Shown here: piece after piece, positions 6,384 to 13,175 of the stretch | How positions within the stretch are numbered: the stretch's first letter is position 1 | How the letters are laid out: every line of letters starts with the position of its first letter | From: Harryflintia acetispora | Lineage (GTDB): Bacteria > Bacillota > Clostridia > Oscillospirales > Ruminococcaceae | Reading direction: 5' to 3' | DNA: 17,705 bases | NCBI GenBank assembly: GCA_004340125.1 | Contig: SLUK01000018.1 | Span: 1-17,705 of the forward strand | Position numbers and translations under genes: made by a program | Notes under the pieces: generated by a model | Told to the model about the DNA's origin: nothing | Database searches by the model: none | Seen by the model: only the letters and a program-made list of their open reading frames with translations

Positions 6384-6866
6384 CTATTTCATTTTATAGC
6401 GCAAAACCGTCGTCTCCCCGGCGACGGCCTCGCCGACCAGCGGCTGTAGAGAGGCGACCCGGTCGGGATTGGTGATGATGAAGGGGGAGGTGGTGTCGAA
6501 CCCCTTCCCGCGTAAGAACGCGAGGTCCATTTCGAGCAGCCTCTCGCCCTTCTTAACCTTCTGACCCTCCTTGACCAGGCACCGGAAGCCCTCGCCGCCC
6601 AGCTTCACCGTGTCGATCCCCAGGTGGATCAGCAGCTCGAGCCCGTCCGCCGTTTCGATCCCCACGGCGTGCAGGGTCTCGGCCACCTGGATCACGGTCC
6701 CGTCCGCCGGCGCGAGCAGCGCGCCGTCCGAGGGGACGATCCCGACCCCGTCGCCGAGCACCTTTTGGGCAAAGACCGGGTCGGGTACCTCGTCAATCGG
6801 GATTACCCGCCCGCTCAGGGGAGCGGCCAGTGCGGGGGGTTGCTTGCCTTTTAGAAATGAAAACAT
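6384..6866 (-). CDS. crr: PTS glucose-type EIIA component
   Basis: The 160-residue soluble protein is a glucose-family (Crr-type) EIIA, which takes phosphate from HPr and passes it to a sugar-specific EIIB. His81 in LLIHLGIDT is the expected phosphorylated residue and His66 in TLHAVGI is its partner; the SPFIITN and SDGALLAPADGTV stretches are family markers. There is no fused EIIB or EIIC domain, so it must serve one or more permeases encoded elsewhere. The ATG at 6864-6866 follows GGAAGGAAGCGAGG on the minus strand. It is the third gene of ptsH-ptsI-crr, 40 bases after the ptsI stop. Gene symbol crr is used by family; in Firmicutes the same protein may be named ptsA or glcA-like. Confidence 0.93.
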   Translation of the reverse strand: MFSFLKGKQPPALAAPLSGRVIPIDEVPDPVFAQKVLGDGVGIVPSDGALLAPADGTVIQVAETLHAVGIETADGLELLIHLGIDTVKLGGEGFRCLVKEGQKVKKGERLLEMDLAFLRGKGFDTTSPFIITNPDRVASLQPLVGEAVAGETTVLRYKMK

Positions 6867-6906
6867 GACGCCTCGCTTCCTTCCTGCTGTTAGGGTTCCC
6901 CGGTTT

Positions 6907-8574
6907 TCAGACGGTATACAGGTTGAGCATGCTGTCATCCACCTCACGGGAATCGGTGTGCAGCACCTTGTTGCGCACCTCGAGCACCGAGGCGGGCGAG
7001 ACCGAGAGCTCATCCACCCCCAGCTTGAGATAGAGGCCGGTCAGCTCGAGGTCGCCCGCGCTCTCCCCGCAGATTCCCGCCCAGATCCCGGCCTTGTGCG
7101 CGTTGCGCACCGTCAGCGCGATCATGCGCAGCACCGACAGGTTGCGCGGGTCGTACAGCTCGCTGAGGCTTGCGTTCATCCGGTCGCACGCCAGGGTATA
7201 CTGGGTCAGGTCGTTGGTGCCAATGCTGAAGAAATCGACCTCGCGCGCGAGCAGGTCGGTCGCCATCACGGCGGCCGGGGTTTCGATCATGATCCCGTAT
7301 TCGATCTCTTTGGAGTAAGGGATATGTTCCTCGTCGAGCTGGCACTTGACCAGCGCGACCACCTTTTTGATCTCCAGCACTTCCTTTAGGGAGGTGATCA
7401 TCGGGAACATGATGGCCAGCTTTCCAAAGACCGAGGCGCGGTGCAGCGCCCGCAGCTGGGTGATGAAGATGTCCGGCTGGCGCAGGCAGATGCGGATCGC
7501 CCGGTAGCCCATTGCGGGGTTGTCCTCGTGCGGCAGCTTAAAGTAGGGCGCGTGCTTGTCGGCCCCCAGGTCCAGCGTGCGCACGATCACCCGCTTGCCC
7601 GCCATCTTTTGCAGGATGTCCCGGTAGCTCTCGAACTGGAAATCCTCGCTCGGGAAGTCCTGCGACTCCATATAAAGGAACTCGCTGCGGAACAATCCGA
7701 TACCGCCCGCGTCGTTCTCTTCGCACAGCGCGATGTCAGCCGGGTGGCCGATGTTCGCGTTGATTTCGATCTCCTTGCCGTCCAGGCTGACGGCGCGTTT
7801 GCCGATCAGGCTGCGCAGCACCCGCTTCTTTTCGAGATAGAGGTCCCGCTCATTTTTAAAGTGGGCGAGGGTCTTTTCGTCCGGGCCCAGGTAGACGTCG
7901 CCATTAAAGCCGTCCACGATGATCTCCTGCCCGGCCTTGAGGGTGTCGAACCCCTCGCGCAGCCCGACCACTGCCGGGATTCCCATGGTGCGCGCCAAAA
8001 TGGCCGAATGGGAAATCTTGCTGCCCAGCCGGGTGACGAAGGCGAGCACCTTGGAGGTATCCATCTGGATGGTCTCGCTGGGCATGAGGTCCTCGGCCGC
8101 CACGATCACCTGTCCCTTGACCCCCTCGAGGGGGTTGCCGTCGCAGCCGCAGAGCACCCGCACCACCCGCGCGGAAACGTCCCGCACGTCGCTCGCGCGC
8201 TCGCGCATGTATTCGTCGTCCATACCGGCGAACATCTCGGCGAGCTGGCCGCCGGCCTGCTGCACGGCGTACTCCGCGTTGCAGCTCTCAGAGGTAATGC
8301 AGTCCTTGACCCCTTCGAGAAAGTCGAGATCCTCGAGCATCATCTGGTGGATTTCGAAGACCGCGGCCTCCTTTTCACCCACCGTCTGAAGCGCGCGCTC
8401 GTGCAGCTCGCCCAGGGTCGCCACCGCGGTCTGCACCGCGGCCTCGAACCGGGCGATCTCCCCCAGCACGTCGTTTGTTTGCTTTTTTGAAACCTTTGGA
8501 TCGCCGGTTTGATAGAGCAATACGCTGCCGATCGAAATTCCCTTCGAGGCGGCAACACCCTTAATCTGTTCCAT
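6907..8574 (-). CDS. ptsI: PTS Enzyme I (phosphoenolpyruvate-protein phosphotransferase)
   Basis: Enzyme I moves phosphate from phosphoenolpyruvate to HPr, the first step of PTS sugar uptake, as a cytosolic dimer. The 555-residue protein shows the HPr-binding and phosphohistidine domains (about 1-225), with active His189 in GSKISHSAILAR, and the C-terminal PEP-binding barrel with GLFRSEFLYM, RTLDLGADK, FFSIGTNDLTQY and the GICGESAGD catalytic-Cys motif near the end. Length is slightly below the usual 570-575. The ATG at 8572-8574 has GGAGG five bases upstream; a longer open frame into ptsH is not protein-like. It lies 26 bases after ptsH, so both are clearly one operon. Confidence 0.98.
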   Translation of the reverse strand: MEQIKGVAASKGISIGSVLLYQTGDPKVSKKQTNDVLGEIARFEAAVQTAVATLGELHERALQTVGEKEAAVFEIHQMMLEDLDFLEGVKDCITSESCNAEYAVQQAGGQLAEMFAGMDDEYMRERASDVRDVSARVVRVLCGCDGNPLEGVKGQVIVAAEDLMPSETIQMDTSKVLAFVTRLGSKISHSAILARTMGIPAVVGLREGFDTLKAGQEIIVDGFNGDVYLGPDEKTLAHFKNERDLYLEKKRVLRSLIGKRAVSLDGKEIEINANIGHPADIALCEENDAGGIGLFRSEFLYMESQDFPSEDFQFESYRDILQKMAGKRVIVRTLDLGADKHAPYFKLPHEDNPAMGYRAIRICLRQPDIFITQLRALHRASVFGKLAIMFPMITSLKEVLEIKKVVALVKCQLDEEHIPYSKEIEYGIMIETPAAVMATDLLAREVDFFSIGTNDLTQYTLACDRMNASLSELYDPRNLSVLRMIALTVRNAHKAGIWAGICGESAGDLELTGLYLKLGVDELSVSPASVLEVRNKVLHTDSREVDDSMLNLYTV

Positions 8575-8600
8575 AGCTTCCTCCGCTGTTGTGTTACATG

Positions 8601-8861
8601 TTAGAAGTTGGCCTTGAAGAATTCCTCCAGCGCTTCGGCGGCGGCCGCCTCGTCCTCGCCCTCGGCGGTGACCTTGACGGTCTCGCCGCACTTGACGGCC
8701 AGACCCATCACCCCGAACAGCCGCTTGAGGTCGGCGCTTTTCCCTCCGACTTTTTCGATCGTCAGCTTGCTTTGGTAGGTGGCCGCCTGCTTGACCAGCA
8801 GGCCCGCCGGGCGGGCGTGGAGGCCGAGCTCATCCTTGATGGTATACTCAAATTCTTTCAT
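8601..8861 (-). CDS. ptsH: Phosphocarrier protein HPr lacking the regulatory Ser46
   Basis: The 86-residue HPr carries phosphate from Enzyme I to EIIA proteins in the cytosol. His15 in GLHARPAG is the phosphorylated residue, and the whole small alpha/beta fold is present. At the place where Firmicutes HPr has the regulatory serine (NLKSIMGV), this protein has DLKRLFGV, so Arg47 replaces Ser46 and HPr kinase could not act there. Other gut Clostridia are known to have similar KR(I/L)FGVMGL versions, so it is a lineage trait rather than a sequencing error. ATG at 8859-8861 follows AAAGGAAG at good distance. First gene of the ptsH-ptsI-crr operon, behind a strong promoter and a cre-like site. Confidence 0.97.
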   Translation of the reverse strand: MKEFEYTIKDELGLHARPAGLLVKQAATYQSKLTIEKVGGKSADLKRLFGVMGLAVKCGETVKVTAEGEDEAAAAEALEEFFKANF

Positions 8862-8876
8862 GGTGGTAGCTTCCTT

Positions 8877-8890
8877 TCAAAACGTTTTCA
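8877..8890 (-). promoter_or_regulatory. cre-like operator (CcpA/LacI-family site) in the ptsH leader
   Basis: On the minus strand the sequence TGAAAACGTTTTGA differs at one position from the catabolite-responsive element consensus TGWAANCGNTNWCA and centres on a perfect 10-base palindrome AAAACGTTTT (8879-8888). It lies between the predicted transcription start and the ptsH ribosome site, a place where a bound LacI-family repressor would block elongation. It overlaps the upstream edge of the ribosome site. Confidence 0.5.
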
Positions 8891-8924
8891 TCGCTCCCCT
8901 ATGAGGAGAATATTCTACCCTTTG

Positions 8925-8953
8925 ATTATACCCTAAATCCCACAAGGGTACAA
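8925..8953 (-). promoter_or_regulatory. Sigma-A-type promoter of ptsH-ptsI-crr
   Basis: On the minus strand TTGTAC (8948-8953) and a perfect TATAAT (8925-8930) are 17 bases apart. Transcription should start near 8918, giving a leader of about 57 bases. It is back-to-back with the plus-strand promoter at 8996-9024. Confidence 0.75.
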
Positions 8954-8995
8954 TTACTTTTTGTCTAAACTCTGACAGGCATTGCGGCAGAATGA

Positions 8996-9024
8996 TTGTA
9001 TCCGGCGTGCCTTTTTGGTATAAT
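8996..9024 (+). promoter_or_regulatory. Sigma-A promoter whose -10 box is the start of repeat unit 1
   Basis: TTGTAT (8996-9001), 17 bases, then TATAAT (9019-9024) preceded by TGG, an extended -10 (TGnTATAAT). The -35 is outside the 87-bp array and the -10 is its first unit. Transcription would start near 9031 and pass through the rest of the array before reaching the membrane-protein/alr/crcB genes. Confidence 0.65.
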
Positions 9025-9394
9025 AGCCACGAAGCGGCTATTATATATTTCTGTAGCCCGCCTACGGCGATGGCCAATTATACCACTTACGCTTTGCGTT
9101 CGCGGTATAATAGCCACGAAGCGGCTATTATATATTTCTGTAGCCCGCCTACGGCGATGGCCAATTATACCACTTACGCTTTGCGTTCGTGGTATAATAG
9201 CCACGAAGTGGCTATTATATATTTCTGTAGCCCGCCTACGGCGATGGCCAATTATACCACTTACGCTTTGCGTTCGCGGTATAATAGCCACGAAGCGGCT
9301 ATTATATATTTCTGTAGCCCGCCTACGGCGATGGCCAATTATACCACTTACGCTTTGCGTTCGCGGTATAATAGCCACGAAGCGGCTATTATAA
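9017..9394. repeat. Tandem array of an 87-bp hairpin-forming repeat (4 full units + 30-base fifth)
   Basis: Units start at 9017, 9104, 9191, 9278 and 9365, an exact 87-base period; the fifth stops matching after about 30 bases. The copies are identical except for T at 9190 (end of unit 2) and T at 9209 (unit 3), where the others have C. Each unit begins GGTATAATAGCC and can fold as TATAATAGCC/GGCTATTATA (unit positions 3-12 and 20-29), or as an outer stem GGTATAAT/ATTATACC (1-8 and 61-68). A third option pairs the end of the previous unit (TTCGCGG) with CCACGAA (11-17). Because 87 is a multiple of three, frames stay open through the array on both strands, but these are not gene-like. There are no unique spacers, so it is not a CRISPR. 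Confidence 0.95.
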
Positions 9395-9414
9395 TATTTA
9401 TAACCGGTACTTTG

Positions 9415-9435
9415 CCCGTCCCGTCGATGGACGGG
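9415..9435 (+). promoter_or_regulatory. Leader hairpin upstream of the membrane-protein gene
   Basis: The 7-bp arms CCCGTCC/GGACGGG (9415-9421, 9429-9435) with a 7-base loop lie between the repeat array and the ribosome site at 9451-9455. No T-tract follows, so it is more likely an RNA stability or spacing element than a terminator. Confidence 0.4.
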
Positions 9436-9462
9436 TCATCAAATGATACGAAGGAGCCTGAC

Positions 9463-9654
9463 GTGAAAAAATATTTGGCTTGGATTTTCCTGGCGCTGGG
9501 GGCCGGCTTGCTGCTGGGCTACCTGCTGCTGCTCTTTCACAGCACCCTTTCCGTGTTGATCACCCTCACCCTGGTGCTTTCGGTGGCGTGCAATGTGATC
9601 GCACTGAATCTTTTCATTTCCAAATGGCAGAGAAGGAAGCGAGACAATGACTGA
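9463..9654 (+). CDS. Small two-helix membrane protein, unknown function
   Basis: The 63-residue product starts at GTG 9463, seven bases after AAGGAG (9451-9456). It has a short positive N-terminus (KK), a hydrophobic helix (about 5-25), a short linker with His26, a second helix (about 30-52) and a basic tail (KWQRRKR). I do not recognise a family. Its last codons overlap the alr start: alr ATG is at 9647 and this gene stops at 9652-9654, so the two are probably translated together. A longer frame through the repeats upstream exists but starts before the predicted promoter and is rejected. Arrangement next to alr suggests a cell-envelope role, by position only. Confidence 0.75.
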   Translation: MKKYLAWIFLALGAGLLLGYLLLLFHSTLSVLITLTLVLSVACNVIALNLFISKWQRRKRDND

Positions 9655-10831
9655 TTTTCTTCGGCGCACCTGGGCGCAGATCGACCTCGATGCGCTGCGG
9701 CACAATCTGGCCGAGATCCGCGCCCTGCTGCGGGAGGACTGCATGCTCCTCGGCGTGGTCAAGGCGGACGCCTACGGGCACGGGGACCGCTGGTGCGCGC
9801 GTGAGATGGAGGAGTGCGGGGTCAACTGGTTCGGGGTCTCCAACCTCGACGAGGCGCTCTCCTTGCGCGAGGGGGGGATTAAGAACCCCATTCTGATCTT
9901 CGGAACCACCCCGCCCGAGCTGGCGGGCCAGCTGGCGAAATACCGCGTCACCCAGACGGTTTTCTCTCCCGAGTACGCCCTCGAGCTGCAGCAAAGCGCC
10001 AAGAGCCTGGGGGTGCAGGTGGATGTACATATCAAGATCGACACCGGCATGGGCCGGATCGGGTTCGACGGGTTCGATCCTCTCTGTTGCGCCGACCAGG
10101 TCGAGCGGGTCTATGGCTATGAAAGCCTTCGCTGCGAGGGGATCTTCACCCACTTTTCGGCGGCCGACGACCCGGCCTCGGACGGCTATACCCGCAGCCA
10201 GTTCGCGCGCTTTCAGGCGGTGTGCGGGGAGCTCGCAAGCCGGGGGATCACCTTCAAAATCCGGCATTGCTGCAACAGCGCCGGTACCCTGCGCTTCCCC
10301 GAGATGCATCTCGACATGGTCCGCCCGGGGCTGATCCTCTACGGGCTGTTGCCGGACGGCTGCTGCGCGGGGAAGGCCGACCTGCACCCGGTCATGCAGC
10401 TCAAGACCATCGTATCGATGGTCAAGAAGGTCCCCGCCGGGCGGGATATCAGCTACGGGAGGATCTACACCACCGGGGAGGAGACCACGATCGCCACCGT
10501 GCCCATCGGCTACGCCGACGGCTACCACCGCGCGCTCTCCTCCAAGGGGACCATGCTGGTGCGCGGTCAGGAGGTGCCGGTGATCGGCCGGGTCTGTATG
10601 GACCAGCTGATGCTCGACGTCACCGGGGTCGACGGGGTCTGCGCCGGGGACGAGGTGACCGTCATCGGCCGGGACGGCGCCTGCGCGGTCACGGTCGAGC
10701 AGATGGCGCTTTGCGCGGGCAGCACTTTCAATTATGAGATCGTCTGCCTGATCGGCAAGCGGGTGCCAAGGCTCTACCTGCGCGAGGGCAAGGCCTGCGG
10801 GGTGGCGCAGTACGTCAAAAGTGCGAGATGA
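9647..10831 (+). CDS. alr: Alanine racemase
   Basis: Alanine racemase uses pyridoxal phosphate to convert L-alanine to D-alanine for peptidoglycan. The 394-residue protein has an N-terminal TIM barrel with the cofactor lysine Lys39 in VVKADAYGHG and a C-terminal beta domain. Other family blocks are HIKIDTGMGRIGF, RPGLILYG, and SYGRIY followed by IATVPIGYADGY, which includes the catalytic Tyr region; GRVCMDQLMLDVT is also typical. ATG at 9647 has GAAGGAAGCGAG just upstream, inside the previous gene. It overlaps that gene by eight bases and its stop overlaps the crcB start by four (ATGA). An N-terminal WAQIDLDALRHN is the normal beginning, so the start is secure. Confidence 0.98.
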   Translation: MTDFLRRTWAQIDLDALRHNLAEIRALLREDCMLLGVVKADAYGHGDRWCAREMEECGVNWFGVSNLDEALSLREGGIKNPILIFGTTPPELAGQLAKYRVTQTVFSPEYALELQQSAKSLGVQVDVHIKIDTGMGRIGFDGFDPLCCADQVERVYGYESLRCEGIFTHFSAADDPASDGYTRSQFARFQAVCGELASRGITFKIRHCCNSAGTLRFPEMHLDMVRPGLILYGLLPDGCCAGKADLHPVMQLKTIVSMVKKVPAGRDISYGRIYTTGEETTIATVPIGYADGYHRALSSKGTMLVRGQEVPVIGRVCMDQLMLDVTGVDGVCAGDEVTVIGRDGACAVTVEQMALCAGSTFNYEIVCLIGKRVPRLYLREGKACGVAQYVKSAR

Positions 10832-11202
10832 ATAAAATGATGATAAAATTGTTGCTCGTCGGCCTTGGCGGCGCGCTGGGCGCCGTCTGCCGGTATCTGA
10901 TCAGCCTGCTGCCGGTGCGCGGAGAGTTCCCGGTGCTCACCCTGCTGACCAACCTCGGCGGCGCGCTGCTGATCGGCCTGGTGGTGGGAATGAGTGGCAG
11001 GCTCTCCCAAAACGGCATGCTCTTCTGGAAGAGCGGGGTCTGCGGCGGGTTCACCACCTTTTCCACCTTCTCGCTCGAGGCGCTGCGCCTCTTTGAAGGC
11101 GGAAAAGTGTTGCTCGGTACGGCCTATGCGGTGAGCAGCGTGCTGCTCTGCCTTCTGGGAGTTTTCCTCGGGGAATGCGCGGGCAGAAGGATCGCTCTGT
11201 AA
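10828..11202 (+). CDS. crcB: Fluoride ion channel CrcB/Fluc
   Basis: The 124-residue protein is a Fluc/CrcB channel, which exports toxic fluoride across the cytoplasmic membrane as a dual-topology dimer. Four hydrophobic helices are visible. Family features are GGALGAVCRYL (14-24), a conserved Asn42 in TNLGGALLIG and GGFTTFSTFSLE (73-84) with the Phe-box residues. Start ATG 10828 overlaps the alr stop (ATGA), so translation is coupled; ATGs at codons 4 and 5 are alternatives because the ribosome site is poor. Many Firmicutes have two crcB genes in tandem as heterodimers; only one is here. No fluoride riboswitch is visible upstream, so expression probably follows alr. Confidence 0.95.
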   Translation: MNKMMIKLLLVGLGGALGAVCRYLISLLPVRGEFPVLTLLTNLGGALLIGLVVGMSGRLSQNGMLFWKSGVCGGFTTFSTFSLEALRLFEGGKVLLGTAYAVSSVLLCLLGVFLGECAGRRIAL

Positions 11203-11214
11203 GCCAATCAAACG

Positions 11215-11247
11215 GGCCCCCTGTCTCTTAAGGAGAGACAGGGGGCC
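11215..11247 (+). terminator. Hairpin terminator after crcB
   Basis: A perfect 14-bp stem (GGCCCCCTGTCTCT with its complement, 11215-11228 and 11234-11247) with loop TAAGG begins 12 bases past the crcB stop. The following bases TTGCC give only a weak T-tract, but stem strength and position fit the end of the alr-crcB transcript. Confidence 0.75.
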
Positions 11248-11360
11248 TTGCCATACAAACAAATTTTTAAGAAGATGTCGCAATAGAAAGCAATCCGGCG
11301 TATCCTAGAGTATGCGAAAGAATTGGCGGAACAAAAGCGAATATTTGGCCATTTTGCCAA

Positions 11361-11389
11361 TTGTAGTTGAAACCGTGGCATGGTAAGAT
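11361..11389 (+). promoter_or_regulatory. Sigma-A-type promoter of the ACT-hom-thrB operon
   Basis: TTGTAG (11361-11366) and TAAGAT (11384-11389) are 17 bases apart. The start of transcription would be near 11396, giving a leader of about 35 bases. The bases just upstream contain an inverted repeat TTGGC/GCCAA (about 11345-11361) that overlaps the -35 and could be an operator; no T-box or riboswitch is present in such a short leader. Confidence 0.55.
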
Positions 11390-11430
11390 TGTATCCATTG
11401 GCAGGACAAACGTTTCTGGGAGGCGGACTT

Positions 11431-11865
11431 ATGAGTGAAACACCGAAATATTTGCTGATTGATTCCACCATCGCGCCCGACATTTTTGTGCGTGTGGTGC
11501 GGGCAAAGCAGCTGATCGCGCAGGGGAAGGCGCAGAACTCCTCCCAGGCCGCGCGCATGGCGGGGATTTCCCGCAGCGCCTATTACAAGTACAAGGACTT
11601 TGTGCACCGGTTTGACGAACACCTGCAAAACAGCGTGACCACCCTCTACGTCACGCTGGAGGATGAACCGGGGGTGCTCTCCAACCTGCTCACCCAGCTG
11701 TATAAGGCGGGGGCGAACATCATCACCGTCAACCAGAACATTCCGGTGGACGGGGTGGCGCCGGTCTCGCTGGCCGTGCGCCTGGACAGCGGGCGGGTAT
11801 CGGTGGATGAGCTCATCGCCATGATGCAGTCCCTCGACGGCGTGGTCCGCGCGACCAACATCTGA
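11431..11865 (+). CDS. ACT domain-containing protein (UPF0735/PheB type)
   Basis: The 144-residue protein joins a short helix-turn-helix-like part (about 37-57, SSQAARMAGISRSAYYKYKD) to a C-terminal ACT domain (about 70-143, TLYVTLEDEPGVLSNLLTQ and following), which usually binds an amino acid. This is the UPF0735/PheB family, often found beside aromatic or aspartate-family amino acid genes. ATG 11431 is preceded by GGGAGGCGG seven bases away; an upstream GTG at 11380 lies inside the promoter and is rejected. As first gene before hom and thrB it is a good candidate for a feedback sensor or regulator of the threonine branch, but no direct evidence for DNA binding exists in this family. Confidence 0.88.
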   Translation: MSETPKYLLIDSTIAPDIFVRVVRAKQLIAQGKAQNSSQAARMAGISRSAYYKYKDFVHRFDEHLQNSVTTLYVTLEDEPGVLSNLLTQLYKAGANIITVNQNIPVDGVAPVSLAVRLDSGRVSVDELIAMMQSLDGVVRATNI

Positions 11866-11916
11866 CTTATAACTTATAAATTGGACACTCACTACAGGAA
11901 ACGAGGTCGATTCGAT

Positions 11917-13152
11917 ATGAAAAAGATAGCGGTTATGGGGTTTGGGGTCGTCGGCTCGGGGGTCGTCGAGCTCTGCGACAAGAACAAGGAAAGCATTTGC
12001 GGCCGCGCCGGGGATGAGATCGTGGTCAAGTACATCCTCGATCTGCGCGACTTTCCAGACAGTCCTTACGCGGACCGGGTCATCCACGACTTCGACACGA
12101 TTCTAAAGGATCCCGAGGTGGAGATCGTCGCCGAGGTGATGGGCGGGCTCGAGCCCGCGTTTTCCTATTCCAAGGCGCTGCTTTGCGCTGGCAAGAGCGT
12201 GGTCACCTCGAACAAGGAGCTCGTCGCCCAGAAGGGGGCCGAGCTGCTCGCCCTGGCGCATGAGCATGGGGTCAACTACCTGTTCGAGGCCAGCGTCGGC
12301 GGCGGGATACCGATCATCCGCCCGCTGCACATGTGCCTGGCCGCCAACCAGATCGACGAGATCGCCGGGATTTTGAACGGCACCACCAACTTCATCCTCA
12401 CCAAGATGATCCGCGAGTCGATGTCCTTCTCGGATGCCTTGGCGCTGGCGCAGAAACTGGGCTACGCAGAAAAGGACCCCACCGCCGACGTTGAGGGGCA
12501 GGACGCCTGCCGCAAGATCTGCATCCTGGCCTCCCTCGCCTACGGCAAGCACGTCTACCCGCAGGAGGTGCACACCGAGGGGATCACGAAGGTGACCTTG
12601 GAGGACGTGCAGTACGCCGAGGACTGGGGCGGGGTGATCAAGCTGATCGGCCGCGCCAAGCGCCTGGAGAGCGGCAAGCTGATGGTGATGGTCTCCCCGG
12701 CGCTGATCTCGCACGAAAGCCAGCTCTCGACGGTGGACGACGTGTTCAACGGCATTTTGGTGCGCGCGGACGCGACCGGGGACGTGGTCTTCTACGGCAA
12801 GGGCGCGGGCAAGCTGCCCACCGCCTCGGCGGTGATGGGGGACATCATCGACTGCGCCAAGGCGCAGGGGACCATCGAGTCGCTGCGCTGGACCGATTCG
12901 CAGGCTGACACGGTCGGAAACTACGAGGACTACCCGGCCGGCGTCTATGTGCGCTGCCGGGGGGTGCACGCCAAGGAGACGGCGGTCAGCTGCTTCGGCA
13001 ACATCAGGACCTTGCACCGGGGCGGCGAGCACGACGACGAGTTCGCCTTCGTCACCGAGGAGATGACCGAGCGGCGGATCGCCGCGGCGCGCCGGCAGAT
13101 GCAAAGCGACGGCGTCGAGGTGCTCTCGTGCATCCGCACGCTGGATTACTGA
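11917..13152 (+). CDS. hom: Homoserine dehydrogenase
   Basis: Homoserine dehydrogenase reduces aspartate semialdehyde to homoserine, the branch point to threonine and methionine, in the cytosol. The 411-residue protein has an N-terminal Rossmann fold with GFGVVGSGV (8-16), VVTSNKELVA with Lys100, the homoserine-binding GILNGTTNFILTKM (151-164) and the catalytic EKDPTADVEGQDACRK block with Asp196 and Lys200 in the usual spacing. A C-terminal ACT-like domain (about 330-411) fits feedback control by threonine. ATG 11917 has GGAAACGAGG upstream (somewhat long spacing); the open frame reaches a TTG at 11881. It follows the ACT gene by 51 bases and precedes thrB by 23, so it is part of the same operon. 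Confidence 0.97.
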   Translation: MKKIAVMGFGVVGSGVVELCDKNKESICGRAGDEIVVKYILDLRDFPDSPYADRVIHDFDTILKDPEVEIVAEVMGGLEPAFSYSKALLCAGKSVVTSNKELVAQKGAELLALAHEHGVNYLFEASVGGGIPIIRPLHMCLAANQIDEIAGILNGTTNFILTKMIRESMSFSDALALAQKLGYAEKDPTADVEGQDACRKICILASLAYGKHVYPQEVHTEGITKVTLEDVQYAEDWGGVIKLIGRAKRLESGKLMVMVSPALISHESQLSTVDDVFNGILVRADATGDVVFYGKGAGKLPTASAVMGDIIDCAKAQGTIESLRWTDSQADTVGNYEDYPAGVYVRCRGVHAKETAVSCFGNIRTLHRGGEHDDEFAFVTEEMTERRIAAARRQMQSDGVEVLSCIRTLDY

Positions 13153-13175
13153 GTGAAAAGGGGAGCCATAAAGAA

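Noticed and set aside
8575..8691. N-terminal extension of ptsI into ptsH
   Set aside because: Arginine/glycine-rich shadow of the ptsH frame; the family start with a good ribosome site is at 8574.
9017..9394. CRISPR array
   Set aside because: The whole 87-base period is repeated without unique spacers, and no cas genes are present.
9031..9462. Fluoride riboswitch upstream of alr-crcB
   Set aside because: No match by eye to the conserved GGNGAUGG-type core; the leader is filled by the 87-bp repeats and one simple hairpin.
8992..9654. Repeat-containing open frames through the 87-bp array (both strands, up to 220 residues)
   Set aside because: The frames stay open only because 87 is a multiple of three and a unit lacks stops in those frames. 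The plus-strand starts lie upstream of the predicted transcription start and have no ribosome site; only the last 63 codons look like a gene.
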